From NCBI GenBank assembly GCA_016508695.1, contig VNKQ01000008.1:124001-188000 (forward strand): a stretch of DNA of 64,000 bases. Reading direction: 5' to 3'. The DNA comes from Hyphodiscus hymeniophilus. Taxonomy: Eukaryota; Ascomycota; Leotiomycetes; Helotiales; Hyphodiscaceae. The notes beneath the pieces were generated by a model. The model made no database searches. It had not been told where the DNA came from and was given only the letters and a program-made list of their open reading frames with translations. This document shows positions 56,872-64,000 of the stretch, one piece after another. Position numbers and translations under genes: made by a program. How positions within the stretch are numbered: the first letter of the stretch is position 1; each line of letters opens with the position of its first letter.

Positions 56872-59151
56872 ATGGGTCTCACATTGTACGACAAAATCTA
56901 CCAGCAGCACCTGGTGGATCCCGACAACAAAGCCGCTCCGTTGCAGTACATTGATGCTCACCTGATCTTTGAGGTGCCCACTGCGCAGGCATTTGATAGC
57001 CTGAGGAAAAACTCTCGTCCAGTGCGACGAACTGACCTTACTTTGGCCACGGTCGATCACAATGTGCCCACAAACAACCGATCGAAATACAAGAATGCGG
57101 CTTCCTTTATCAAAGAACCCGCAGCCCGTACTCAGGTTACTTTACTCGAGAAGAATATCACCCAGTACAATATCAAATACTTTGGCATGTCCGACCTCAG
57201 ACAAGGCATAGTTCACGTGGTCGGCCCGGAGCAAGGATTGACGCTACCAGGATCAGTGATCTTCTGCGGTGATTCTCATACGCCAACTCATGGAGCTGTG
57301 GGTGCGTTGGCCCTCAGCGGCGGTACATCTGACATTGAGCATGTCCTAGCTACGCAGACTGTACTGCAGAAGAAGTACAAAAACTTCCGAGTCTGTGTCG
57401 AGGGCGAGCTTGGAGCTGGCGTTTACTCCAAAGATATTATATTGCACCTGCTAGGCAAGATCGGCACCGCTGGGGCCACGGGGTGCATCATTGAGTTTTG
57501 CGGGTCAACAATTCGGAATCTGTCAATGGAAGCAAGAATGGTCCTTTGTAACATGAGTATCGAGGGAGGCGCTCGAAGTGGATTGGTCGCACCTGACGAC
57601 GTTACGTTTGAGTACCTGAAAGGTCGTCCTCTCGTACCCTCCGGAAGTGATTGGGGAAAAGCGGTTGCTTATTGGGAGACTTTGCACAGTGACGACGATG
57701 CCCACTGGGACTTCAATATAGAAATTGACGCTGCGGAGATAGTACCCTCGATCACCTGGGGGACCTCACCTGACGACGTTATACCGATCACTGGCAGGAT
57801 TCCTGATCCTGTCAACTACGAGGAGACGAACCCATTCAAGGCTGCTGCTATCCGTCGCGCTCTAAAATACATGGACCTCAAGCCCAACATGCTAGCAGTG
57901 GACATCAAAATCGATCGAGTGTTCATCGGATCTTGCACAAACTCACGTATTGAGGACCTCCGAGCAGCTGCTCGCGTTGCAAAGGGCAGAAAAGTGGCCA
58001 AATCTGTGTATGCAATGGTCGTTCCTGGGTCTGGTCTGGTTAAGCAGCAGGCTGAAAAGGAAGGCCTAGATGTTATTTTCACAGAGGCTGGATTCGATTG
58101 GCGAGAAGCCGGTTGCTCTATGTGCCTGGCGATGAATCCCGACGTCTTGTCTGCAGGAGAGCGATGTGCCTCAACAACCAATCGAAATTTCGAGGGCCGG
58201 CAAGGTGTTGGCGGTCGAACTCATCTTGTGTCTCCTGTCATGGCGGCGGCTGCCGCTGTCACAGGCCATATGGCAGATGTGCGGGAGTTCTTGAAAGCCG
58301 AAAATGGATCAATCAATGTTACTCAGTGGACGCTTGGCGGCGAACAGGGCAGGAGCTATGGCCCAGTCAAGGAGGATACTTCCGTCAGTGCTTCAGATTT
58401 TGTAGATGATGCTATCGCGAACCGGCCTACTGAAGAAGCCAAGACGAGTGCAGATGGCATTCCTAAGTTTGATGTGGTGTCTTCTGTGGCGGCGCCATTT
58501 GACATGCAAAATATCAACACCGATTTAATCATTCCAGGCGAATATCTGAAGACGGTTATTCGAACGGGCCTAGGGACGAACTTATTCAGAGATATACGAT
58601 ATGATGATATTAAGACGCACAAGGAAAACCCTGAATTCATTCTCAACCAACCTCCGTATCGAAAGTCCCAAATCCTGGTCTGCACTGGCGAGAACTTTGG
58701 CTGTGGCTCATCCCGAGAGCACGCTGTCTGGTCCTTAGTTGATTTTGGATTCAAATGCGTCATTGCGCCATCTTTTGCGTCTATCTTCTTCAACAATTCC
58801 GGCAAGAATGGGCTTCTAGCAATCCCCGTCAACGATGCTGAGGCTTTGAAGAAGATACATGCTGAAGGCATTGCCAACCGTGAAGTTCAGGTCGACCTAC
58901 CCAATCAAGTCATCAAGGATTCCGAGGGTCGTCTCATTACCAAGTTCAATGTGGACGCCTATACAAAACACTGTTTGATCAATGGTCTGGACGATATTAC
59001 CAATACTCTTGCTAGCGAAGAAAAGATCTACGCCTTCGAGACTGGGCAAAAGACAGCATTTCCATGGTTATTCAATCGTATCCGAAAGCTTCAATCGCCG
59101 AGGCGTCTCGGACTTGATCTAGCTGGTGCAACGGACATTCTCGATTGGTAA
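56872..59151 (+). CDS. 3-isopropylmalate dehydratase-like LeuC-LeuD fusion (aconitase superfamily)
   Basis: Intronless, 759 aa, the single-chain fungal arrangement of LeuC then LeuD. The [4Fe-4S] ligands are C355 (FIGSCTNSR), C415 and C418 (GCSMCLAMNP). The swivel-domain part begins near residue 540 (NINTDLIIPGEYLKT) and has the substrate-binding FGCGSSREHA at 609-618. Canonical chemistry: reversible isomerisation of 2- to 3-isopropylmalate through a dehydrated intermediate, cytosolic. Near the N-terminus, the block that in leucine enzymes reads YIDRHLIHEV is YIDAHLIFEV here (Ala29, Phe33). PKQFLKT in the LeuD loop is PGEYLKT. There is no mitochondrial leader. It works in sequence with the dehydrogenase at 54954. 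Confidence 0.94.
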   Translation: MGLTLYDKIYQQHLVDPDNKAAPLQYIDAHLIFEVPTAQAFDSLRKNSRPVRRTDLTLATVDHNVPTNNRSKYKNAASFIKEPAARTQVTLLEKNITQYNIKYFGMSDLRQGIVHVVGPEQGLTLPGSVIFCGDSHTPTHGAVGALALSGGTSDIEHVLATQTVLQKKYKNFRVCVEGELGAGVYSKDIILHLLGKIGTAGATGCIIEFCGSTIRNLSMEARMVLCNMSIEGGARSGLVAPDDVTFEYLKGRPLVPSGSDWGKAVAYWETLHSDDDAHWDFNIEIDAAEIVPSITWGTSPDDVIPITGRIPDPVNYEETNPFKAAAIRRALKYMDLKPNMLAVDIKIDRVFIGSCTNSRIEDLRAAARVAKGRKVAKSVYAMVVPGSGLVKQQAEKEGLDVIFTEAGFDWREAGCSMCLAMNPDVLSAGERCASTTNRNFEGRQGVGGRTHLVSPVMAAAAAVTGHMADVREFLKAENGSINVTQWTLGGEQGRSYGPVKEDTSVSASDFVDDAIANRPTEEAKTSADGIPKFDVVSSVAAPFDMQNINTDLIIPGEYLKTVIRTGLGTNLFRDIRYDDIKTHKENPEFILNQPPYRKSQILVCTGENFGCGSSREHAVWSLVDFGFKCVIAPSFASIFFNNSGKNGLLAIPVNDAEALKKIHAEGIANREVQVDLPNQVIKDSEGRLITKFNVDAYTKHCLINGLDDITNTLASEEKIYAFETGQKTAFPWLFNRIRKLQSPRRLGLDLAGATDILDW

Positions 59152-59573
59152 AGGGACTTATATTCGTAGACACAATCAATTCTAGCAGATATCACTTCTC
59201 TCTTATATTTTAGATTATATATTTCCAGAGAATCAAGCCAACAATTATTGAAGTTGATTTGAAACAATCAAAAGTATGACCATTTGTTCTCTCACGTCGT
59301 GATTGCTCACGCATAGGCTCTTCTGCATCTACATTAGTAGGCTCGTTTAAGTCGGTTTGTGTTAGCCGCTACTCAAGCGATTTACCCCCACCCTCTAGGC
59401 TACATGGAAGCCCATTGCCGCATGCCTTAGCCGGCTGTGGTAAGAAGGCAACCTATGGGTAGCACGGCGAGATGTGTTGTCCCTTCCCAATATATAGATA
59501 CGAGCAACAAATTGGATTTTGAATCTTAGTTTCACGTGCAATAAAACCCCGTTATCTCTTCCACCATCCAACA
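59152..59573. other. Promoter region of the MBL-fold gene
   Basis: 422 bp without a gene. Contains the palindrome AGCCGGCT near 59430; nothing decisive. Confidence 0.45.
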
Positions 59574-60485
59574 ATGCCTGTTGATTATCCAACGGTATCA
59601 CCCTTGAGCTGCGGCTTCCTATCACCGCCTGCCTGGAAATTCGTCGCCGATGCCAAAAATGAAGAGAAACTCACCATGCCCTCGATGGCTTTCTTGATCC
59701 AGCATCCCGCATCGAAGTCCAACGTTGTGTTTGACTTGAGCATTCGGAAGGACCTGACCAAGTACCATCCAGAACTACAAAAGCACATTGCGACTAGAGA
59801 TCCCATCAGCAGCGAGAGGGACGTAAAATCTGCGTTAGCTCTGGGTCATCTTGACACCTCGGAGGTCGATTATGTGATCATGAGCCACGTCCATTGGGAT
59901 CACGTCGGGACGCCGTCTGACTTCCCCAATGCGACGTTTATTGCAGGCCCCAACACCAACAAGTTACTCAGAAACGAGATGGGGCCGGATCTCTTTAACC
60001 CGTACTTCGAACCCGACTTGTTACCAGCTGATCGGACTATTGAAACACCACCGACACCGAACTCAGGATCAAGCGAGGTTTTTGACGCCAAGCACGGATG
60101 GCACTGGCAAAATGTAGCACTCATCCCTAGCGCCATTGACATGTTCAATGATGGCACTGTCTATATCGTCAACAGTCCGGGTCACGTTCCGGGCCATTTG
60201 AATGTACTGGTCAGGATTGCCGGGGATAGGTGGGTGTATCTGGCGGCTGATGCATGTCATCATGCTCGAATTCTCAAGGGAGAGGTTGATTTTGGAACCT
60301 GGAAGGACAAGAATGGGCGGACCGTGACCATCCACCATGATCTCGATGCTGCATACAGTACCCTGAACATCATGCGGCGGCTGCAGGAGAATGGTCTAGA
60401 CGGAGTTCCGGTAGAGGTTATTCTTGCACATGATGGGGCCTGGGAGAAAGAGAACGCTAAGTTCTTTTTCCCAAACCATCTTTAG
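59574..60485 (+). CDS. Metallo-beta-lactamase fold hydrolase, lactonase-like
   Basis: Intronless, 303 aa. The metal motif HVHWDH is at residues 105-110, with the next ligand His in SPGHVPGH (about 204-208), an Asp in LAADACHH and a late His in VILAHDGAW, so a di-zinc site appears complete. The N-terminal layout (CGFLSPPAWKF, then a long insert before HxHxDH) resembles N-acyl-homoserine-lactone lactonase-like fungal proteins. Likely action: opening a lactone or cleaving a thioester or ester. Between the isomerase and the regulator, it might act on a lactone form of a hydroxy-dicarboxylate, as such acids cyclise easily; that is an inference. Convergent with the regulator, with only 172 bp between stops. 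Confidence 0.88.
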   Translation: MPVDYPTVSPLSCGFLSPPAWKFVADAKNEEKLTMPSMAFLIQHPASKSNVVFDLSIRKDLTKYHPELQKHIATRDPISSERDVKSALALGHLDTSEVDYVIMSHVHWDHVGTPSDFPNATFIAGPNTNKLLRNEMGPDLFNPYFEPDLLPADRTIETPPTPNSGSSEVFDAKHGWHWQNVALIPSAIDMFNDGTVYIVNSPGHVPGHLNVLVRIAGDRWVYLAADACHHARILKGEVDFGTWKDKNGRTVTIHHDLDAAYSTLNIMRRLQENGLDGVPVEVILAHDGAWEKENAKFFFPNHL

Positions 60486-60657
60486 TTCTCTATGTACGAA
60501 ATTAACTCTAGATCTTTACGCCGGCGCTCATGCCTGTCGCAAACAAGGCTAGATAATCATACTCACATACTGGCTTTGCGAGCATTCTGCAATCTTGGGT
60601 GAAATCATTTGGCTGTACTTTTCTTTCTAGATCTGTACTATTTTACATACAACTGCA

Positions 60658-62991
60658 CTAAAAAGTTGACAGCCACATGTCGCTGTCAATATTTGTTGAT
60701 AGAAGAGCAGGCATTTCCTGCATATATCCTTCTGGCAACCATGGGGCATCATTTGAAGAGAAGGTATTTACCGGCGCGGCTGTCGTTGGAGTAAATTCTA
60801 GCATATCTAGCCATAAGGCAAAGTCATTCTCGCTGTGTGGAATATCACCTGGCTGCTGTTCCGTTGCCGCTGGACTAGAATGACTTGGTGTTGGCGCCAA
60901 GTCTGTGCCGGTGGCAACGATCAAGGCTCGAAACAACTTTTTTAGTTGGCGGCTGCTACGTACACCAAGGTGTTGCTTGTCCGTTTTGGAAGAAGCTGTC
61001 CGAATGGCAGTGATTGCCCCGCTGACCAGCGCCATGATCTTATCTCTATCAGTGGAGACAACGGCTTCAGTGAGCACGACTTTCATCAAGAAAACAGCAG
61101 CGTAACTGAAATAGCCGTAGAACCTAGAGGGGAGAAACGCAAGAGCGCCTTGAGGGAACATATCATTGACACAGATCTTCAGGAGCTCCGATGCAGAGTC
61201 TATTGCCTCAAGAATGAACTTTGCGTCGGGATAGCCCGTCAACCCCCGCGGAAATATAAGCTTTGCGAGGGTCTCACCACTGCCGACGTCGTGCAGCCGC
61301 ACCTTGGATTCGGTTGTTGCTCGCTGCACATGTGCTTGGAACGCAAACGAGTAGGCATACAGCTTTGTGTAGTAGAATGTTGCCCAGACGGTTTCGCTTA
61401 GAGGAAATGTTTTCCAGTGGTGCTTGTCTTTCCATGTGATGCGGAACCAGGTGAATGTCCGCGTGAACTCATCAAGCATTCGGTAGTACTCGCCTACATG
61501 AACAAGTGCAATGGTTCGGTCTCGACTTGGGTATAGAGTGTCGTGGATATTGGTTAACATTTGAGTCAACTCCACATAGGCGAGAACTAAGCTTGAGTCG
61601 TCTCCGATGCTCACTCCCCCATTTCGCTCAGTGACAGAGCCCTTATTGAAAGCGTCGTCTGTTGACATATTCGGACCGTTACGGGCCAGAGTGGGAAAGT
61701 TTTTGTGAGCTTCCAGATTTATATTAATGTCTGCTTCTGGTTGAGTTCGAAAGCACAATCCAGGACCTCGACTCCAGAATGCCTTTCCGAGTCGAATGGA
61801 TACCTGACGATCAAATACATAGCAATAGGTCCATGCCAGGCGCTCGCGCGAAGTCTGCTCATCGTAGACCTGGGCCGGACGCAGTAGGGTCTTCTGATCG
61901 AGCCCCAAGAAGTAGCTGAACCTCACAGCCAAGCCGATCAAGTTCCAAGACATGAAGGCTTCGACTCTGTGGAAATTGTTATCGGCCACATTTAGCAGCC
62001 TTGGTAAATGCTCGGAGAGTAACAGCAGCCCCTCGACAACGCCGACCGTTGGCAGGCCTCCATAGGTGATTCCACTGAGGTGGCACCTGACCCATTTCCA
62101 ACAAGACGCATGTGAGGAGTCTTTCTCGTATCGTGATACGATTAGAACAATGACCATCAACAGAAACGGCTCCTCAATAGCAAACCGGCCAAGGCGTTTG
62201 TCGTTGTTCGGTAGTCGATATTCTGGTATAATCGGTAGGTAATGGTTGTGACGAGATATAAATATTGAGACGTAGGTTCGTAGTTGAGTAGGATTGATAA
62301 GTCCCAGCTTGATTAGAGGGAAATTGTTGATCGGTTTCAAGTCCTGTCGGTCATCTGTGCCCTCTGAGATGCTCTTCCCATTGACCATAAAAATGGAGTG
62401 GTTGCTTGACGTTGCCGGGTTGCCATTTATGGATTCTGTCTGGTCTTCGCCATTCTGCTCCGTACCAGCACTTTCTCCAGCATCTTCCTCGTCATCATCG
62501 TAGTCTGTATCATCACTCCGATGAGATTGAGATGTCCCTGCAAGAATTTCAAGGGCATCTGAAGGGTTGCAAAGAGGCGCTTCAGCTAACTGCTGTATGT
62601 CGAGTTGAGAATTATCATGGCGAGTATCTTCAACATGTGATGGTTGATCTGCAACATTTTGATTCTGTGTGGCTTGGTTTGCCTCCTGAACCAGCTCGCG
62701 GGCCTTTCGAGCAGTGTGACCATTGCCATAATTGCCCCCTCGCCTCGTGGGCAGGAAGTGGCACTGCTCGCCGTCTCTCTTGCACCGCAAGCAGGGCTCC
62801 ACCCCCACATCGCCTGGATTTGCAAATTCACACTTGGCCTGCAATACCGATGTCAGTCGCATGTTGACTCTCACAACGGCTATAGGTAATAGGGGGTAAT
62901 AGGTAATCCTCAAACTTACCTTTCTGAACCGGCAAAGCACACATGCCTTGAAGGCTCGCTTCCTGAGCTTGTTCTTCCTAGTCAGATCCAT
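60658..62991 (-). CDS. Zn2Cys6 transcription factor, candidate cluster regulator (Leu3-like region)
   Basis: Two exons, 62991-62920 and 62838-60658, giving 750 aa. The 81-nt intron interrupts the zinc cluster; splicing gives CX2CX6CX12CX2CX6C (C17 to C50) with RFRKAKCEF. An acidic Ser/Thr-rich region follows (DDTDYDDDEEDAGES), then the fungal TF domain with the RERLAWTYCYVFDRQVS stretch. The long loop after the third cysteine and the overall size resemble the Leu3 type of regulators, but I cannot prove orthology. It is divergent from the DHDPS-family gene and convergent with the MBL gene, so it is the likely controller of this locus. The intron has no in-frame stop, so its retention would insert 27 residues inside the zinc cluster. 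Confidence 0.9.
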   Translation of the reverse strand: MDLTRKNKLRKRAFKACVLCRFRKVSLRITYYPLLPIAVVRVNMRLTSVLQAKCEFANPGDVGVEPCLRCKRDGEQCHFLPTRRGGNYGNGHTARKARELVQEANQATQNQNVADQPSHVEDTRHDNSQLDIQQLAEAPLCNPSDALEILAGTSQSHRSDDTDYDDDEEDAGESAGTEQNGEDQTESINGNPATSSNHSIFMVNGKSISEGTDDRQDLKPINNFPLIKLGLINPTQLRTYVSIFISRHNHYLPIIPEYRLPNNDKRLGRFAIEEPFLLMVIVLIVSRYEKDSSHASCWKWVRCHLSGITYGGLPTVGVVEGLLLLSEHLPRLLNVADNNFHRVEAFMSWNLIGLAVRFSYFLGLDQKTLLRPAQVYDEQTSRERLAWTYCYVFDRQVSIRLGKAFWSRGPGLCFRTQPEADININLEAHKNFPTLARNGPNMSTDDAFNKGSVTERNGGVSIGDDSSLVLAYVELTQMLTNIHDTLYPSRDRTIALVHVGEYYRMLDEFTRTFTWFRITWKDKHHWKTFPLSETVWATFYYTKLYAYSFAFQAHVQRATTESKVRLHDVGSGETLAKLIFPRGLTGYPDAKFILEAIDSASELLKICVNDMFPQGALAFLPSRFYGYFSYAAVFLMKVVLTEAVVSTDRDKIMALVSGAITAIRTASSKTDKQHLGVRSSRQLKKLFRALIVATGTDLAPTPSHSSPAATEQQPGDIPHSENDFALWLDMLEFTPTTAAPVNTFSSNDAPWLPEGYMQEMPALLSTNIDSDMWLSTF

Positions 62992-63736
62992 AGCCGCCCT
63001 TCAGGTTGTCTATAGGCTCAAGCTTCACCTATATACATTACCGTTTTGTGGCTTACCCCAACCCATCACGGTTATAGCCAGCTACTCCACAGTTAGCGCG
63101 GTGTTGGCGCTCGGTCCACTCCTCAAACCTGTATGCGACTCCGCATACGGACGGCTCCGTCAAGTCTTACCCCACCCCCACTCCCCCATAAATTCGGGGT
63201 CATCTTCTTTGGGGATTCGCTTACCGCCAATCACCTCGCGGGTGTATACAAGCGACACTGTAAGACATAAGCACTGCCACTAGGGGGCTTCCTCATAGGG
63301 ATATGTTTTCCGCAAAGAGGGCCACAGCTAAGAATGAGTAGAGTGAAATCCTCTGTCATAGACTCATAATCCATGTTGGTGCGTGGGGGTTTGTTTATAT
63401 CCAGACTCTCAAAACTAGATTCATTGCCGTGATCCGCTCTTTGAGCTCCACCCTCCTCATGCGGGAATTGGGAGGATCAAGAAGACGGGAAACATGTGGG
63501 CTAGACGTAAGAGAACTGGGTAGAGGGAGTGGGCAACGGATGTTCTAAGTAGAAGAGGGCTGAATTGATATCAAATCACTTCCCGTTACTTTTGCTTTGA
63601 ATCAAGCTTTCCACTCCTTGGCTCTTGAGAACAGAAACATCGACACAGCCCACTCATTCTTCCAGCTCCAGCGTGCCCTCTTGCTTGCAGACCTCCCCTC
63701 TGCTAGACACACCTGCAATACAACCACCTCTTCAAA
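62992..63736. promoter_or_regulatory. Divergent promoter, regulator / DHDPS-family gene
   Basis: 745 bp between opposite start codons. It contains CCGCATACGG at 63141-63150, an everted CCG-N4-CGG motif of the same spacing as the yeast Leu3 site. This overlaps an inverted repeat GTATGCG (63131-63137) / CGCATAC (63142-63148). No gene is supported inside. Confidence 0.55.
63141..63150. promoter_or_regulatory. Everted CCG-N4-CGG motif (Leu3-type)
   Basis: CCG CATA CGG. Leu3 of yeast binds CCG-N4-CGG everted repeats; this match lies in the promoter beside the cluster regulator. Ten bases with six fixed positions can occur by chance, so function is a hypothesis. Confidence 0.45.
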
Positions 63737-64000
63737 ATGACTGTTCCTACCAATGGTACCTCCAACGGCAAGGGCCCTTTCCAACAAGACGCCCTCAAGC
63801 CTGGAGTGTACGTACCTACCGTGGCTTTCTTCTCTCCTGTCACCGAGGAAGTGGACTTGGTCACCACAGCCAAACATGCTATCCGTCTGGCACGCTCAGG
63901 GGTTGCAGGCATCGTGACACAAGGTAGCAATGGCGAGGCGGTGCATCTTGACCACGCCGAGCGTATGGCCATCACGCAGACTACGCGTGATGCCTTGGAC
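63737..64000 (+). CDS. DHDPS/2-oxo-acid aldolase family enzyme, N-terminal part (runs off window)
   Basis: 88 codons are visible from ATG 63737 and the frame is still open at base 64000. After a Gly/Asn-rich start, GVYVPTVAFFSPVTEEVDL and GIVTQGSNGEAVHLDHAER match the first strands of the dihydrodipicolinate synthase superfamily TIM barrel; the GSNGE turn normally reads GTTGE or GSNGE and binds the 2-oxo acid carboxylate. In fungi this family is usually 4-hydroxy-2-oxoglutarate aldolase or 2-keto-3-deoxy-acid aldolase. The catalytic Lys lies beyond the window. A pathway link to the neighbouring 2-oxo-acid-forming enzymes is likely but unproven. Confidence 0.88.
   Translation, partial: MTVPTNGTSNGKGPFQQDALKPGVYVPTVAFFSPVTEEVDLVTTAKHAIRLARSGVAGIVTQGSNGEAVHLDHAERMAITQTTRDALD

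Noticed and set aside
1..64000. CRISPR arrays, rRNA, telomere repeats, intact transposase or reverse transcriptase genes
   Set aside because: None seen; repeats present are simple, tandem or short dispersed noncoding copies.

Overview
This window reads as nuclear DNA of a filamentous ascomycete (Pezizomycotina, most likely Leotiomycetes/Helotiales-like; the class is inference). The evidence is short GT-AG introns of about 45-160 nt with CTAAC/CTGAC-like branch sites, many Zn2Cys6 regulators, a CreA carbon catabolite repressor, a CBM1-tailed GH12 cellulase, fungal MFS transporters and repeat-rich, transition-mutated gaps. All gene models were spliced by hand from the sequence; exon boundaries are given where they keep frame.

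Layout. 1-3004: the 3' end of an ankyrin-type gene, then a Rad51 paralog (Rad55-like). 3005-22541: an almost gene-free 19.5 kb stretch whose only convincing gene is the intronless creA at 11911-13191. 22542-31001: secreted GH12-CBM1 glucanase, an SDR-like protein that lacks the usual Tyr/Lys, and two divergent Zn2Cys6 regulators. 31002-38750: a small secreted six-cysteine protein, degenerate repeats, and a large ankyrin / glycine-rich membrane segment / coiled-coil gene lying between two copies of a dispersed repeat.

39134-49476: three genes, all on the minus strand: an MFS drug/H+ antiporter, a seven-exon gene encoding a PRISE-type enone reductase fused in frame to an alpha/beta hydrolase, and a Zn2Cys6 regulator. 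They look like a small catabolic or specialised-metabolite locus. A 270-bp tandem duplication lies between the first two. 49477-51388: more dispersed repeats and a secreted/membrane-anchored protein gene with a reading-frame conflict at its 3' end.

52831-64000: the most interesting locus. It holds an ACS-family MFS transporter, a LeuB-type beta-decarboxylating dehydrogenase, a LeuC-LeuD fusion isomerase of the aconitase superfamily, a lactonase-like metallo-beta-lactamase protein, a Zn2Cys6 regulator and the start of a DHDPS/2-oxo-acid aldolase family gene that runs off the right edge. The isomerase and dehydrogenase differ from the housekeeping leucine enzymes at several substrate-proximal positions. 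The set is best read as a leucine-pathway-like cluster that isomerises and oxidatively decarboxylates an unusual alkylmalate, or handles a related organic acid. An everted CCG-N4-CGG motif of the Leu3 type lies in the regulator/aldolase promoter. A matching alkylmalate synthase and aminotransferase are not in the window and would be expected to the right, if anywhere nearby.
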